From: an uncultured Oscillospiraceae bacterium
GTDB taxonomy: Bacteria; Bacillota; Clostridia; Oscillospirales; Oscillospiraceae
Assembly: GCA_900754965.1 (NCBI GenBank)
Contig: CAAEEO010000056.1
Span: forward strand, 1 to 13,190
Length of the DNA: 13,190 nt
Direction: 5' to 3'
Made by a program: the position numbers and the translations under genes. Below, piece by piece: positions 1 to 7,298 of this stretch. The notes beneath the pieces were generated by a model. That model worked only from the letters and a program-made list of their open reading frames with translations, did not search any database and was not told the origin of the DNA. Within the stretch, counting starts at the first letter, position 1. Every line of letters begins with the position of its first letter.

Positions 1-2
1 CC

Positions 3-1421
3 GTGGCTGCTGCCGCCTATCGCTCCGGCGAAAAGCTGCACAGCGAGTATTACGGCGAGGACAGCGACTACACCCGCAAGGGCGGTGTGATCTGTTCGGA
101 AATCCTGATGCCCCCCCACGCCCCGCCGGAGTACGCAAACCGGGAATTTCTCTGGAATGCTGTGGAGAGAGTCGAGAAAAACACCAAAGCCCAGCTTGCA
201 TACAGCTTTGACATTGCCTTGCAGAACGAGTTTTCCACAGAGGAGAACATCGACCTTGCAAGGCAATTTTTATTGGAGCAGTTTGTAAGCCGGGGCATGG
301 TGGTAGACTTCGCCGTGCATCAGCCTGACAAGGAGGACGGCGGCATCCAGAACCCCCATTTCCATGTCATGTGTCCCATCCGCCCCATCCTGCCAAACGG
401 GAAGTGGGGCAACAAGCAGCGGCGGGAATATGTACTGGACGAACAAGGCGAGCGCATCCGGGACGAGGCCGGAAACTATGTGTTCAACGCTGTTCCCACT
501 ATCGACTGGGGCAGCCCAGAAACGCTGGAAGCGTGGCGGCAGGCATGGGCAGAGCTGTGCAACGCCAAATTTGCGGAGAAAGGGTTGGACTGCCGTATCG
601 ACCACCGCAGCTTTGAGCGTCAGGGCGTGGAGCAGATACCCACCCAGCACGAGGGGCCGACTGTCCGTGCCATGGAAGCCAAGGGTATCCGCACCGACAA
701 GGGCGATCTCAACCGTTGGGTGCGCTCTGCCAATGCCAAATTAAACAATATCCGCCAGATAATCTCCAAATTGCTGGCATGGCTGAAAGAGGTAAAGGCA
801 GAACTCTCCAAGCCGCAGGAGCCGCGTATTGTTGATCTGCTGGGGCGGTATTTTGCGGGACGAAACGCTGGGGCGTGGAGCCAGAAAGCCAAGTTGGGCA
901 ATCTGAAAAGCTACAGCGCAGCCGTCAGCTATCTGCACACCAACAATATCAGCACTCTGTCCGATCTGGAATCCCGGCTGGATGGGTACGACAAAACCGC
1001 CAACAGCCTGAAATCCTCACTTACGGCTAAAGAGCAGCGTATCAAGAAGCTGGACAGGCTGGTGCAGCTTGCGGACTTTTACAGGGAGGGCAAGCCGGTC
1101 TATGACAAGCTGAATGAAATCAAGTGGAAGAAAAAACGGGAGGAATACGCTGCCCAGCATGAGCGAACGCTTGACCTGTTCTACATGGCACGCAGGGAGT
1201 TAAAACCCTATCTGGCAGATGGGAATAAGGTGCCGCTCAAGAACTGGCAGGAGGAAAAAGCGGTGCTGGAACAGGAATACACCGCCGAAAGGCAGCAGCT
1301 TTCCGCCATCCAGCAGGACCTCAAAAGTATCCGCCAGATTCACTACGCCATCGAGAGCATCCGCCATGAGCAGGAGCGCACCGAACAGGCGAAAAATCAT
1401 AAACACGAAATTGAGATTTGA
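3..1421 (+). CDS. mobA: MobA/MobL (MobQ-type) relaxase, 5' end missing
   Basis: This is a conjugative relaxase that would nick the element's transfer origin and lead single-stranded DNA into a recipient. The visible 472 codons begin inside the family's N-terminal motif (AAAYRSGEKL), so the GTG at base 3 is not the true start; the first residues lie off the window. The HUH metal-binding motif is clear: H106 in VDFAVHQ, then H119-F-H121 in NPHFHVMCPIRP. Residues 1-230 form the relaxase domain. Residues 250-470 are rich in K, E and Q and probably coiled, as in long family members. It is followed directly by a small ORF whose ribosome site overlaps the relaxase stop, so the two are likely cotranscribed. 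The product is well supported; the symbol is the family name only. Confidence 0.9.
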   Translation: MAAAAYRSGEKLHSEYYGEDSDYTRKGGVICSEILMPPHAPPEYANREFLWNAVERVEKNTKAQLAYSFDIALQNEFSTEENIDLARQFLLEQFVSRGMVVDFAVHQPDKEDGGIQNPHFHVMCPIRPILPNGKWGNKQRREYVLDEQGERIRDEAGNYVFNAVPTIDWGSPETLEAWRQAWAELCNAKFAEKGLDCRIDHRSFERQGVEQIPTQHEGPTVRAMEAKGIRTDKGDLNRWVRSANAKLNNIRQIISKLLAWLKEVKAELSKPQEPRIVDLLGRYFAGRNAGAWSQKAKLGNLKSYSAAVSYLHTNNISTLSDLESRLDGYDKTANSLKSSLTAKEQRIKKLDRLVQLADFYREGKPVYDKLNEIKWKKKREEYAAQHERTLDLFYMARRELKPYLADGNKVPLKNWQEEKAVLEQEYTAERQQLSAIQQDLKSIRQIHYAIESIRHEQERTEQAKNHKHEIEI

Positions 1422-1435
1422 GAAAGGAATTGCCT

Positions 1436-1822
1436 ATGAAAAATACCGCTATTGACTATGCCAAGATCAACGACGCTGTTATGCAGAATGCGCCGCTTGA
1501 CACCCTCATTGTCCTTTGCCGGGATATTGACCTTGAAAGCTGCTTTGATCCGGTTTTCGAGCCACCCAAGAGCTTCCTGGATGTGTGCAAATGCTATTGG
1601 GAGAACTACTATGCCGAGATCATGAAATTGAAACCTTCTGTTCCCGTGTTCTACGCACAGGATGAGAACGGAACGCTGTACTTCTACCACGGCAAGAGCC
1701 GTATCCGGGTGTCAGAGCATTTTAAGCCGCAGGGCAGAACCTACGGTGAGATTGCCGCAGAGACGATCCGCTATGTGGCGCAGGAGGGAAAATCCGAGAA
1801 AATCATTGCCCCCGCAAGCTGA
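1436..1822 (+). CDS. Small conserved-looking protein of unknown function in the mobile element
   Basis: A 128-residue protein. The ATG at 1436 is preferred because AGAAAGGA at 1421-1428 lies seven bases upstream, overlapping the relaxase stop; an in-frame TTG at 1418 would place the ribosome site inside the gene. It is probably translated together with the relaxase. The protein is acidic in its first half (IDLESCFDPVFEPP) and contains an aromatic-rich centre (CKCYWENYYAEIM) and a short basic segment (GKSRIRVSEHFKPQGRTYGE). I see no signal peptide, membrane segment or catalytic motif. Two cysteines (CKC) occur, but no full metal site. I do not recognise the family. The position between relaxase and recombinase suggests an accessory role in mobilization or element maintenance, which is inference only. 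Confidence 0.7.
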   Translation: MKNTAIDYAKINDAVMQNAPLDTLIVLCRDIDLESCFDPVFEPPKSFLDVCKCYWENYYAEIMKLKPSVPVFYAQDENGTLYFYHGKSRIRVSEHFKPQGRTYGEIAAETIRYVAQEGKSEKIIAPAS

Positions 1823-1838
1823 AAACTGAGAATCCGCA

Positions 1839-1867
1839 TTGAATCCAGCTCGCGCTTATGATACACT
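1839..1867 (+). promoter_or_regulatory. Probable promoter of the recombinase gene
   Basis: TTGAAT (1839-1844), a 17-base spacer and TACACT (1862-1867), with TG one base before the -10 (extended -10 form). It lies in the 101-base gap between the small ORF and the recombinase, so the recombinase can be expressed separately. A GGAGG ribosome site follows at 1911-1915. Read by eye only. Confidence 0.45.
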
Positions 1868-1923
1868 ATTTTCAGCAAAGTATTGTAAGCGTGGGTTGTT
1901 TCGACTGATAGGAGGAAGTCATT

Positions 1924-3540
1924 ATGAAACAACCATACAATACCGCACTTTATATGCGTCTGAGCCGTGACGATGAAAGCTATGGTGATAGTGTTTCTAT
2001 TGAGACCCAGCGCACGATTCTGCGTCGATTTGCAGAGGAAAACAACCTTCATGTGGTAGGCGAGTACATCGACGACGGATGGTCAGGTACGAATTTTGAT
2101 CGTCCTAATTTCCAGCGCATGATGCAGGACGTTGAGGCAGGAAAGGTGAACTGTATCGCCAGCAAGGACCTATCTCGCTTTGGCAGAGAGCATATCATGA
2201 TGGACTATTATCTGGAGTTCGTGTTTCCGGAAAAGGGCATTCGCTACATCGCCGTTTCGGACAACGAGGACACGGAAAAAGGTCTCAGTGATTTCGTTCC
2301 TTTCAAAAACCTGTTCAACGAGTGGTTTGCCAAAGATACCAGCCGCAAGGTCAAAAACTCTCTCCACGCCAAATTTTTAGCCGGAGAACGTACCTTTGCC
2401 TATGCACCGCTGGGATACAAGCGAGACCCTGATGTGAAGAATCGGCTGGTAATCGACGAGGAAACGAGATGGATCGTAGAGAAAATCTTTGATCTTGCTT
2501 TTCACGGGGCTGGGGCTGCTAAAATTACAGGGATTCTTCTTGATGAGCAGGTGCCGACTCCGGGCTGGCTGAACTACACCCGCTATGGCACATTCGCCAA
2601 TATCTATGCGGACGCACCGGAGAAGAAACGCTACGCATGGACAGTTGCACAGGTTAAGAGCATCGTCAAGAATGAGACCTACATCGGCAACAGCGTCCAC
2701 GGCATTCAGACCAACATTTCCTACAAGAACAAGAAGAAAATCAGAAAGCCGCCGGAGGAATGGCTACGGATTGAGAATACCCATGAAGCCATTGTCTCAA
2801 AGGAAGTCTTTGAGCGGGTGCAGGAGCAGATTGCAAGCCGCCGCAGGAAAATAAAAACGGCAACCACGCAAATCTTTTCCGGCCTTGTGAAATGCGCTGA
2901 CTGCGGCTGGTCGATGAGTTATGGCACGAATAACAGCAACAGCAAGCCGTTCCACTACTTTGTCTGCACCAACTACCGTCAGCACGGACCAAAGCATTGT
3001 GACTGCACCTCTCATTACATCCGTTATGATACGCTCTACGCCTATGTTCTGAGCCGTCTACAATACTGGTCTGCGCAGTCCGATATGGGAGAAGAACACC
3101 TGAAAAGGCAGCTGCTCCATGCCAACGACCGCGAACAGCAGCGCATGGTAAAAATGCGGGATGCAGAGCTGAAACGGTCGCAGAAGCGGCAGAAGGAGCT
3201 GGACAGGCTGTTTTCCAAACTCTATGAGGACTGGGCGGCAGAACGCATCACGGAGTACAATTTCAAGGTTCTGTCTGAAAAGTACCAGACGGAACAGGCT
3301 GAGGTGCTGGAAAAGATTGAGCGTCTGCAAGCCGAGCTTGACACGGAACAGCAGACTGTTGTGAACATCGACCAGTGGATCGGTCTCATTCAGCACTATG
3401 CACATCCTGAAGAACTGACCGCCGAAATGCTCAATGCCCTGATTGAAAAGATTGTGGTTCATGAGAAAACCGTTGGCGAGGACGGCGAGAAGGAACAGAC
3501 CGTCGATATTTACTACCGTTTTGTGGGTAAAATCGATTAA
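1924..3540 (+). CDS. Large serine recombinase (TnpX-like) of the mobile element
   Basis: A site-specific recombinase of the resolvase/invertase superfamily that would excise and integrate the element through a phosphoserine DNA link. The 538-residue length is normal for large serine recombinases. The N-terminal catalytic domain (about 5-150) shows YMRLSRDD with probable nucleophile S14, and the SKDLSRFGRE motif at 80-89. A recombinase domain follows (about 160-300, GYKRD...WIVEKIFDLAF). A zinc ribbon has C324-x2-C327 and later C348 and C359 or C361. A long charged coiled coil spans about 385-490. The ATG at 1924 has GGAGG eight bases upstream. The gene ends about 26 bases before the inferred right junction, so it sits at the very end of the element. 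It belongs to the TnpX/Tn4451-like branch by layout; the exact subfamily is not established. Confidence 0.92.
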   Translation: MKQPYNTALYMRLSRDDESYGDSVSIETQRTILRRFAEENNLHVVGEYIDDGWSGTNFDRPNFQRMMQDVEAGKVNCIASKDLSRFGREHIMMDYYLEFVFPEKGIRYIAVSDNEDTEKGLSDFVPFKNLFNEWFAKDTSRKVKNSLHAKFLAGERTFAYAPLGYKRDPDVKNRLVIDEETRWIVEKIFDLAFHGAGAAKITGILLDEQVPTPGWLNYTRYGTFANIYADAPEKKRYAWTVAQVKSIVKNETYIGNSVHGIQTNISYKNKKKIRKPPEEWLRIENTHEAIVSKEVFERVQEQIASRRRKIKTATTQIFSGLVKCADCGWSMSYGTNNSNSKPFHYFVCTNYRQHGPKHCDCTSHYIRYDTLYAYVLSRLQYWSAQSDMGEEHLKRQLLHANDREQQRMVKMRDAELKRSQKRQKELDRLFSKLYEDWAAERITEYNFKVLSEKYQTEQAEVLEKIERLQAELDTEQQTVVNIDQWIGLIQHYAHPEELTAEMLNALIEKIVVHEKTVGEDGEKEQTVDIYYRFVGKID

Positions 3541-3567
3541 ACCCGTTTTGTATCCTTATGTTGGTGA
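3541..3567. other. Inferred right attachment junction of the element
   Basis: Between the recombinase stop (3538-3540) and the first host-like codon there are about 26 bases. Read in the frame of the downstream helix-turn-helix remnant, host-like protein begins at the GAA codon 3566-3568 (E-R-G-S-A-I-P-D). Intact relatives have W-E-x-G at this point, so GGTGAA here probably replaces TGGGAA, with GA at 3566-3567 shared by both sides. That fits the GA crossover dinucleotide known for TnpX enzymes. The left junction is not in the window, so this is an inference. Confidence 0.45.
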
Positions 3568-4156
3568 AAGGGGCAGCGCCATCCCGGACGCCATCACTTT
3601 GGCCCGGCTCTGCACAGAACTGCATGTCTCTGCGGATTATATTTTGTTGGGGGCAGAACCTGCGGACCCTTCCCCAGAGGGGCAGGGGGTTCCCTTTGAC
3701 CACAAGTGCCCCTGCTGCGGCTCTGATGTGCCCGAAACCACCTGTCCCAACTGCGGATATGTTTCTCCGGAATTCACCCAGCCCGGCCCGCGCTACGCCC
3801 TGATCATCGAATACAAAAGCTTTGTCGCAAGCCACTTTCGCGAGGCGCTGCCGCTGCTGTGCTCCTTCGGTTTTTCCGAAGAGACTTTGCAGGAACAAAT
3901 CCAGTCCATCGAAAGCAGCGGCACTGCGACCCTGGTACGGCGGGATATTTCCAGCGGCACGGCCCTGTGGATTGCCGCCAAGCTGAACCTGGAGTTCTTC
4001 CACACCCGCATCGTGGAAGATTTTGGTCAGCCGGAAAATCAGCTGCTCCAACTCCCCGGCGCCATGCCCACGCCCAAAGAGACCGGAAACGGTGTGGGAT
4101 TCTGGGCCGTTGCCGCCGCAGTGGTCCTCGCGCTGGTCATTTTGTCCTTCTTTTGA
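3566..4156 (+). pseudogene. 3' remnant of an XRE-type regulator with zinc ribbon and C-terminal membrane anchor
   Basis: The remnant starts inside a helix-turn-helix domain: ERGSAIPDAITLARLC followed by TELHVSADYILLG is the last third of the HTH_3/XRE fold, whose recognition helix would lie just upstream but is absent. Next comes a zinc ribbon (CPCCG at about 3711-3725, then CPNCGY about nine residues later), a middle domain of about 110 residues that I do not recognise, and a hydrophobic tail (WAVAAAVVLALVILSFF) that looks like a membrane anchor. An open frame extends back to ATG 3443, but that part overlaps the recombinase in another frame and is not regulator sequence. The gene was most likely broken by insertion of the element. 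A chimeric product read from inside the recombinase cannot be excluded but would lack a complete DNA-binding domain. Confidence 0.7.
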
Positions 4157-4157
4157 G

Positions 4158-4535
4158 ATGAAACGATATCTGTCCGTCATGGCCGGAATTGGCCTGGTCT
4201 ACTGGTTGAACCGTTTTCTGCCGCCCTCCCCGGGCATCTGGGGAATACTGCGGAGCGGATATGCTGCGGATGTCCTGGCCGGTGGACTGATTCTGTGCCT
4301 GGTAAATCTCTTCCTGCTCCTTGCCCGGCGGCCGCCGCTGCGAACGCCCCTGGCCGTTTCCCTGTTTCTGCTGGGCTGCGGTCTGTTCTGGGAGTATATC
4401 ACCCCGCTGTATCGTCCGGATGCAGTTTCTGACCCCTTTGACCTGCTGGCCTACTGGCTCGGCGGGATGGGTCTGCTGCTGTACTTCCGACGCACGCAAC
4501 CAGACCAATATACCCCGTCCAGACACTCCGAATAA
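4158..4535 (+). CDS. Small VanZ-like integral membrane protein
   Basis: A 125-residue protein with about four hydrophobic segments: near the N-terminus (YLSVMAGIGLVYWL), residues about 33-57 (YAADVLAGGLILCLVNLFLLL), 64-87 (PLAVSLFLLGCGLFWEYITP) and 97-112. The FWEYITPLY then SDPFDLLAYWLGG pattern resembles VanZ-like proteins (W-E followed by D-x-x-D and a glycine-rich helix). The ATG at 4158 overlaps the end of the regulator remnant (TGAGATG), so translation was probably coupled to that gene, and no good ribosome site is visible. After the upstream insertion its expression may depend on read-through from the recombinase. The function is unknown; VanZ itself affects teicoplanin resistance, but nothing here supports assigning that role. 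Confidence 0.65.
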   Translation: MKRYLSVMAGIGLVYWLNRFLPPSPGIWGILRSGYAADVLAGGLILCLVNLFLLLARRPPLRTPLAVSLFLLGCGLFWEYITPLYRPDAVSDPFDLLAYWLGGMGLLLYFRRTQPDQYTPSRHSE

Positions 4536-4539
4536 ACAA

Positions 4540-4576
4540 AAACAAGCCGTTCCCCCGGTCGGGGAACGGCTTGTTT
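4540..4576. terminator. Bidirectional intrinsic terminator between the VanZ-like gene and typA
   Basis: A perfect 16-bp stem (4540-4555 with 4561-4576) around a five-base loop. The stem is GC-rich near the loop and A/T-rich at the base, giving T-rich 3' sides on both strands. It lies between two convergent genes and can serve both. Confidence 0.9.
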
Positions 4577-4609
4577 CCTATCAACATATCAAACAGAGTG
4601 CGATCTGCT

Positions 4610-6430
4610 TTACTTTCCGCCCTTGAGCGCTTTCATCCGCTGGCTGTGGTCCAGAATCCGTTTCCGCAGGCGCAGATTTTTGGGCGTGACTTCCAGCAGC
4701 TCATCGTCTGCCAGGAACTCCAGGCACTGCTCCAGGGACATATTCCGGGGAGAGACCAGACGCAGCGCATCATCACTGCCGGCTGCACGCATGTTGGTCA
4801 GCTGTTTCCGCTTGCACACATTCACGCTCATATCCTCGGCCTTGGGGTTGACACCCACCACCATGCCGGCATACACAGGCACGCCCGGCCCGATGAACAG
4901 GGTGCCGCGCTCCTGGGCATTGAACAGACCGTAAGTCACGGACTCGCCGGTCTCAAAAGCCACCAGAGAACCGGTGGAACGGCGGGCAATATCGCCCTTG
5001 AACGGCTCGTACTTCTCGAACACACTGGCCAGGATGCCCTCGCCCTTGGTGTCGGTCAGGAACTCGTTCCGATAGCCGAACAGACCTCTGGAAGGCACCA
5101 GGAAGGTGGCCTTCGTCCGGTTGCCCACAGGCAGCATTTCCACGAACTCTCCGTGGCGGCGGCCCAGTTTCTCAATCACGGAGCCGATGTAGTCCGAGGG
5201 GACATCCACCACCACCCGCTCGATGGGCTCGCATTTCTGACCATTGATGGTCTGGAACAGCACACGGGGAGGAGAAACCTGGAATTCATAGCCTTCCCGG
5301 CGCATAGTCTCAATCAGAATGGACAGGTGCATCTCGCCGCGGCCGGCCACCACGAAAGAATCCATGGCGTCGGGGTCGTCCGTGACCCGCAGGGACACAT
5401 CCTTCAAAGTTTCCCGGTACAACCGCTCCCGAATCTGCCGGGAAGTGACAAATTTGCCTTCCTTGCCCGCAAAGGGAGAATCGTTGACCGCAAATGTCAT
5501 CTCCATGGTCGGTGCAGAGATCTGCACGAACTCAATGGGCTCCACCTTCTCCGGAGAGCAGATGGTATCACCGATGGTGATGTCGCCAATACCGCTCATG
5601 GCGATGATATCGCCGGCAGACCCCACTGTGATGGGCACCCGAGCCAAGCCCTCGTATTCATACATGGACACGGCCTTTGCCTTTTTGGTAGAACCGCTCT
5701 CATCATGGTAGTTGCACACCACGATTTCCTGGTTCTGCTTAATCTGGCCCCGCTCTACCCGGCCAATGGCAATGCGGCCCACGAACTCATTGTAGTCCAC
5801 AGAGCTGACCAGCATCTGGAACGGCTCGTCCAGATGGATCTCCGGTGCGGGAATATAATCCAGAATGGTATCGAACAGGGGCTGCAGATCCTTCCCCGGC
5901 ACATCGGGAGAGTAGGAAGCAGTACCCTGACGGCCGGAGCAGAAGAGCATGGGGCTGTCCAGCTGCTCGTCAGTGGCGTTCAGGTCCATCAGCAGTTCCA
6001 GAACCTCGTCGATGACCTCATGGATTCGCTGATCCGGACGGTCAATCTTATTGAGCACCACAATGACCCGATGGCCCAGTTCCAGAGCCTTGCTCAGCAC
6101 GAAACGGGTCTGGGGCATGGGACCTTCCGCAGCGTCTACCAACAGGATGACGCCGTTGACCATTTTCAGAACGCGCTCCACCTCGCCGCCGAAATCGGCG
6201 TGACCCGGGGTGTCCACAATATTGATTTTGGTACCTTTATAGCGCACGGAGGTGTTCTTGGCAAGAATCGTGATTCCCCGTTCCCGCTCCAGGTCGCCGG
6301 AGTCCATCACGCGCTCCACAACTTCCTGATTTTCGTGATACACGCCCGACTGCTGCAACAGCTGATCCACCAGCGTGGTTTTGCCGTGGTCAACGTGGGC
6401 AATGATCGCGATATTTCTCAAATTCTCCAC
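4610..6430 (-). CDS. typA: Ribosome-associated GTPase TypA/BipA
   Basis: A translational GTPase of the EF-G/LepA superfamily that binds the ribosome and assists 50S assembly and growth under stress, in the cytoplasm. The 606 residues match the usual length. G-domain motifs are intact: P-loop AHVDHGKTT (11-19), RGIT (51-54), DTPGHADF (73-80) and NKID (127-130). The BipA-type C-terminal half contains GRGEMHLSIL and the SRGLFGYRNEFLTDTKGEG block (family knowledge). The start is GTG at 6430-6428, with AAGGGAG nine bases upstream on the minus strand; the next codons (ENLRNIAIIAHVDHGK) match the family's normal N-terminus. It has its own promoter and a shared terminator, so it is probably monocistronic. 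The neighbours on both sides are unrelated. Confidence 0.97.
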   Translation of the reverse strand: MENLRNIAIIAHVDHGKTTLVDQLLQQSGVYHENQEVVERVMDSGDLERERGITILAKNTSVRYKGTKINIVDTPGHADFGGEVERVLKMVNGVILLVDAAEGPMPQTRFVLSKALELGHRVIVVLNKIDRPDQRIHEVIDEVLELLMDLNATDEQLDSPMLFCSGRQGTASYSPDVPGKDLQPLFDTILDYIPAPEIHLDEPFQMLVSSVDYNEFVGRIAIGRVERGQIKQNQEIVVCNYHDESGSTKKAKAVSMYEYEGLARVPITVGSAGDIIAMSGIGDITIGDTICSPEKVEPIEFVQISAPTMEMTFAVNDSPFAGKEGKFVTSRQIRERLYRETLKDVSLRVTDDPDAMDSFVVAGRGEMHLSILIETMRREGYEFQVSPPRVLFQTINGQKCEPIERVVVDVPSDYIGSVIEKLGRRHGEFVEMLPVGNRTKATFLVPSRGLFGYRNEFLTDTKGEGILASVFEKYEPFKGDIARRSTGSLVAFETGESVTYGLFNAQERGTLFIGPGVPVYAGMVVGVNPKAEDMSVNVCKRKQLTNMRAAGSDDALRLVSPRNMSLEQCLEFLADDELLEVTPKNLRLRKRILDHSQRMKALKGGK

Positions 6431-6473
6431 AAAATCGCACTCCCTTGTTTTTCACTGTCTTCAGAACTTTAGA

Positions 6474-6502
6474 ATTATACGCTATTCCCATAGAAAAAGC
6501 AA
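6474..6502 (-). promoter_or_regulatory. Promoter of typA
   Basis: On the minus strand: TTGCTT (6502-6497), exactly 17 bases, then a perfect TATAAT (6479-6474). It lies 44 bases upstream of the typA GTG. Confidence 0.8.
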
Positions 6503-6533
6503 TGCTGTTCTTTAATTTCTTTCCCATTTCGTG

Positions 6534-6539
6534 TATACT
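6534..6539 (+). promoter_or_regulatory. Possible -10 element for the flavoprotein gene
   Basis: TATACT at 6534-6539, 32 bases before the ATG, in the intergenic region divergent from typA. No convincing -35 is seen 16-18 bases upstream; the area is simply T-rich. Tentative. Confidence 0.35.
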
Positions 6540-6571
6540 AACCATATTCTCATGACTCAGGAGGGCTTTTC

Positions 6572-7192
6572 ATGAAGGTTTTCATTCTTAATTGCAGTCC
6601 CCACGCCCACGGCGCCACTGCCGCAGCCCTGGACGAAGTGCGCCGGACACTGGAAAACGAAGGCGTGGAAACGGAATCGTTTCACATTGGCACCGACCCC
6701 ATACAGCCCTGTGTGTCCTGTATGCAGTGCAGCCGCACCGGCCGCTGCGCCTTTGAGGACGGCGTCAATCAGGTGATTGAAAAAATGCAGACGGCGGACG
6801 GTCTGATTGTAGGCACCCCCGTTCATTATGCCGCCACCTCCGGCAGCGCCTCCGTATTTCTGGATCGATTGTTTTTTGCCGGCGGAAAAGTTTTCCACCA
6901 CAAACCCGCCGCCGGGGTAATCTGCTGCCGCAGAGCCGGCGCCACCAATGCGCTGGATGAACTGAACAAATACTTCACCATCAGCCAGATGCCCATCGTT
7001 TCCTCTCAGTATTGGAACATGGTCTTCGGGCGGGATGCCGAAGAAGTCCAGCAGGATCTGGAAGGAATGCAGACCATGCGGACGCTGGCCCGAAATATGG
7101 CCTGGCTGCTGCGCTGCATTCAGGCCGGTAAAGAGGCAGGCATTGCACCTCCTCCTCGGGAAAAACTGGTGCGCACCAATTTCATCCGATGA
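6572..7192 (+). CDS. NAD(P)H-dependent FMN reductase / iron-sulfur flavoprotein-like oxidoreductase
   Basis: A cytoplasmic flavodoxin-fold redox protein of the NADPH-dependent FMN reductase family. The N-terminus (MKVFILNCSPHAHGAT) has the phosphate-binding loop S-P-x-x-x-G-x-T after the first strand. Residues 79-91 (IVGTPVHYAATSG) match the second FMN loop. Four cysteines at 47, 50, 53 and 59 form CX2CX2CX5C, the compact pattern used by iron-sulfur flavoproteins (Isf) to bind a 4Fe-4S cluster, so an electron-transfer role is likely. The 206-residue length is normal. The ATG at 6572 has AGGAGGG at 6559-6565. A terminator follows immediately, so it is monocistronic. Neither the electron donor nor the acceptor can be inferred from the context. 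Confidence 0.87.
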   Translation: MKVFILNCSPHAHGATAAALDEVRRTLENEGVETESFHIGTDPIQPCVSCMQCSRTGRCAFEDGVNQVIEKMQTADGLIVGTPVHYAATSGSASVFLDRLFFAGGKVFHHKPAAGVICCRRAGATNALDELNKYFTISQMPIVSSQYWNMVFGRDAEEVQQDLEGMQTMRTLARNMAWLLRCIQAGKEAGIAPPPREKLVRTNFIR

Positions 7193-7197
7193 CAAAA

Positions 7198-7235
7198 CCG
7201 CCGCACTCCTGTTACAGGGTGCGGCATTGCTTTTC
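7198..7235 (+). terminator. Intrinsic terminator of the flavoprotein gene
   Basis: A 9-bp stem (7200-7208 with 7217-7225, one G-T wobble) with an eight-base loop, followed by ATTGCTTTTCC. It begins eight bases after the stop codon. Confidence 0.65.
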
Positions 7236-7249
7236 CTCAGAACTGCACA

Positions 7250-7298
7250 ACAAAAATAGAACTGACCACATACCTCACTCAGATATGTGGTCAGTTCT
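7250..7298 (-). terminator. Strong minus-strand terminator ending the candidate noncoding RNA
   Basis: A perfect 15-bp inverted repeat (7258-7272 with 7284-7298) around an 11-base loop. On the minus strand it is followed by ATTTTTGTTGT. Nothing comparable to a T-run follows on the plus strand, so it points to a transcript coming from higher coordinates. No protein gene of normal size lies upstream of it on that strand. Confidence 0.8.

Larger units (their letters stand above)
1..3567. mobile_element. Right-hand end of an integrative mobilizable element (relaxase + large serine recombinase)
   Basis: A MobA/MobL relaxase, a small accessory protein and a TnpX-like serine recombinase lie in one direction with short gaps, the usual mobilization and integration module of Clostridia elements such as Tn4451 relatives and many gut integrative elements. 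The left end lies outside the window. The right boundary is inferred: immediately after the recombinase stop, the sequence becomes the interior of a helix-turn-helix gene that lacks its own start. TnpX-type enzymes are known to join ends at a GA dinucleotide, and a GA at 3566-3567 sits exactly where host homology begins. The element type is well supported; the exact boundary is inference. Confidence 0.75.

Noticed and set aside
3443..3565. The open frame of the XRE remnant extends back to an ATG at 3443, suggesting a complete 237-residue protein.
   Set aside because: This part overlaps the recombinase C-terminus in another frame and has no helix-turn-helix sequence; host-like protein begins only near 3566.
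4571..6472. A 633-codon open frame on the plus strand.
   Set aside because: It is antisense to typA, rich in His/Gln/Gly as expected from the complementary frame of a biased gene, and has no family motif.
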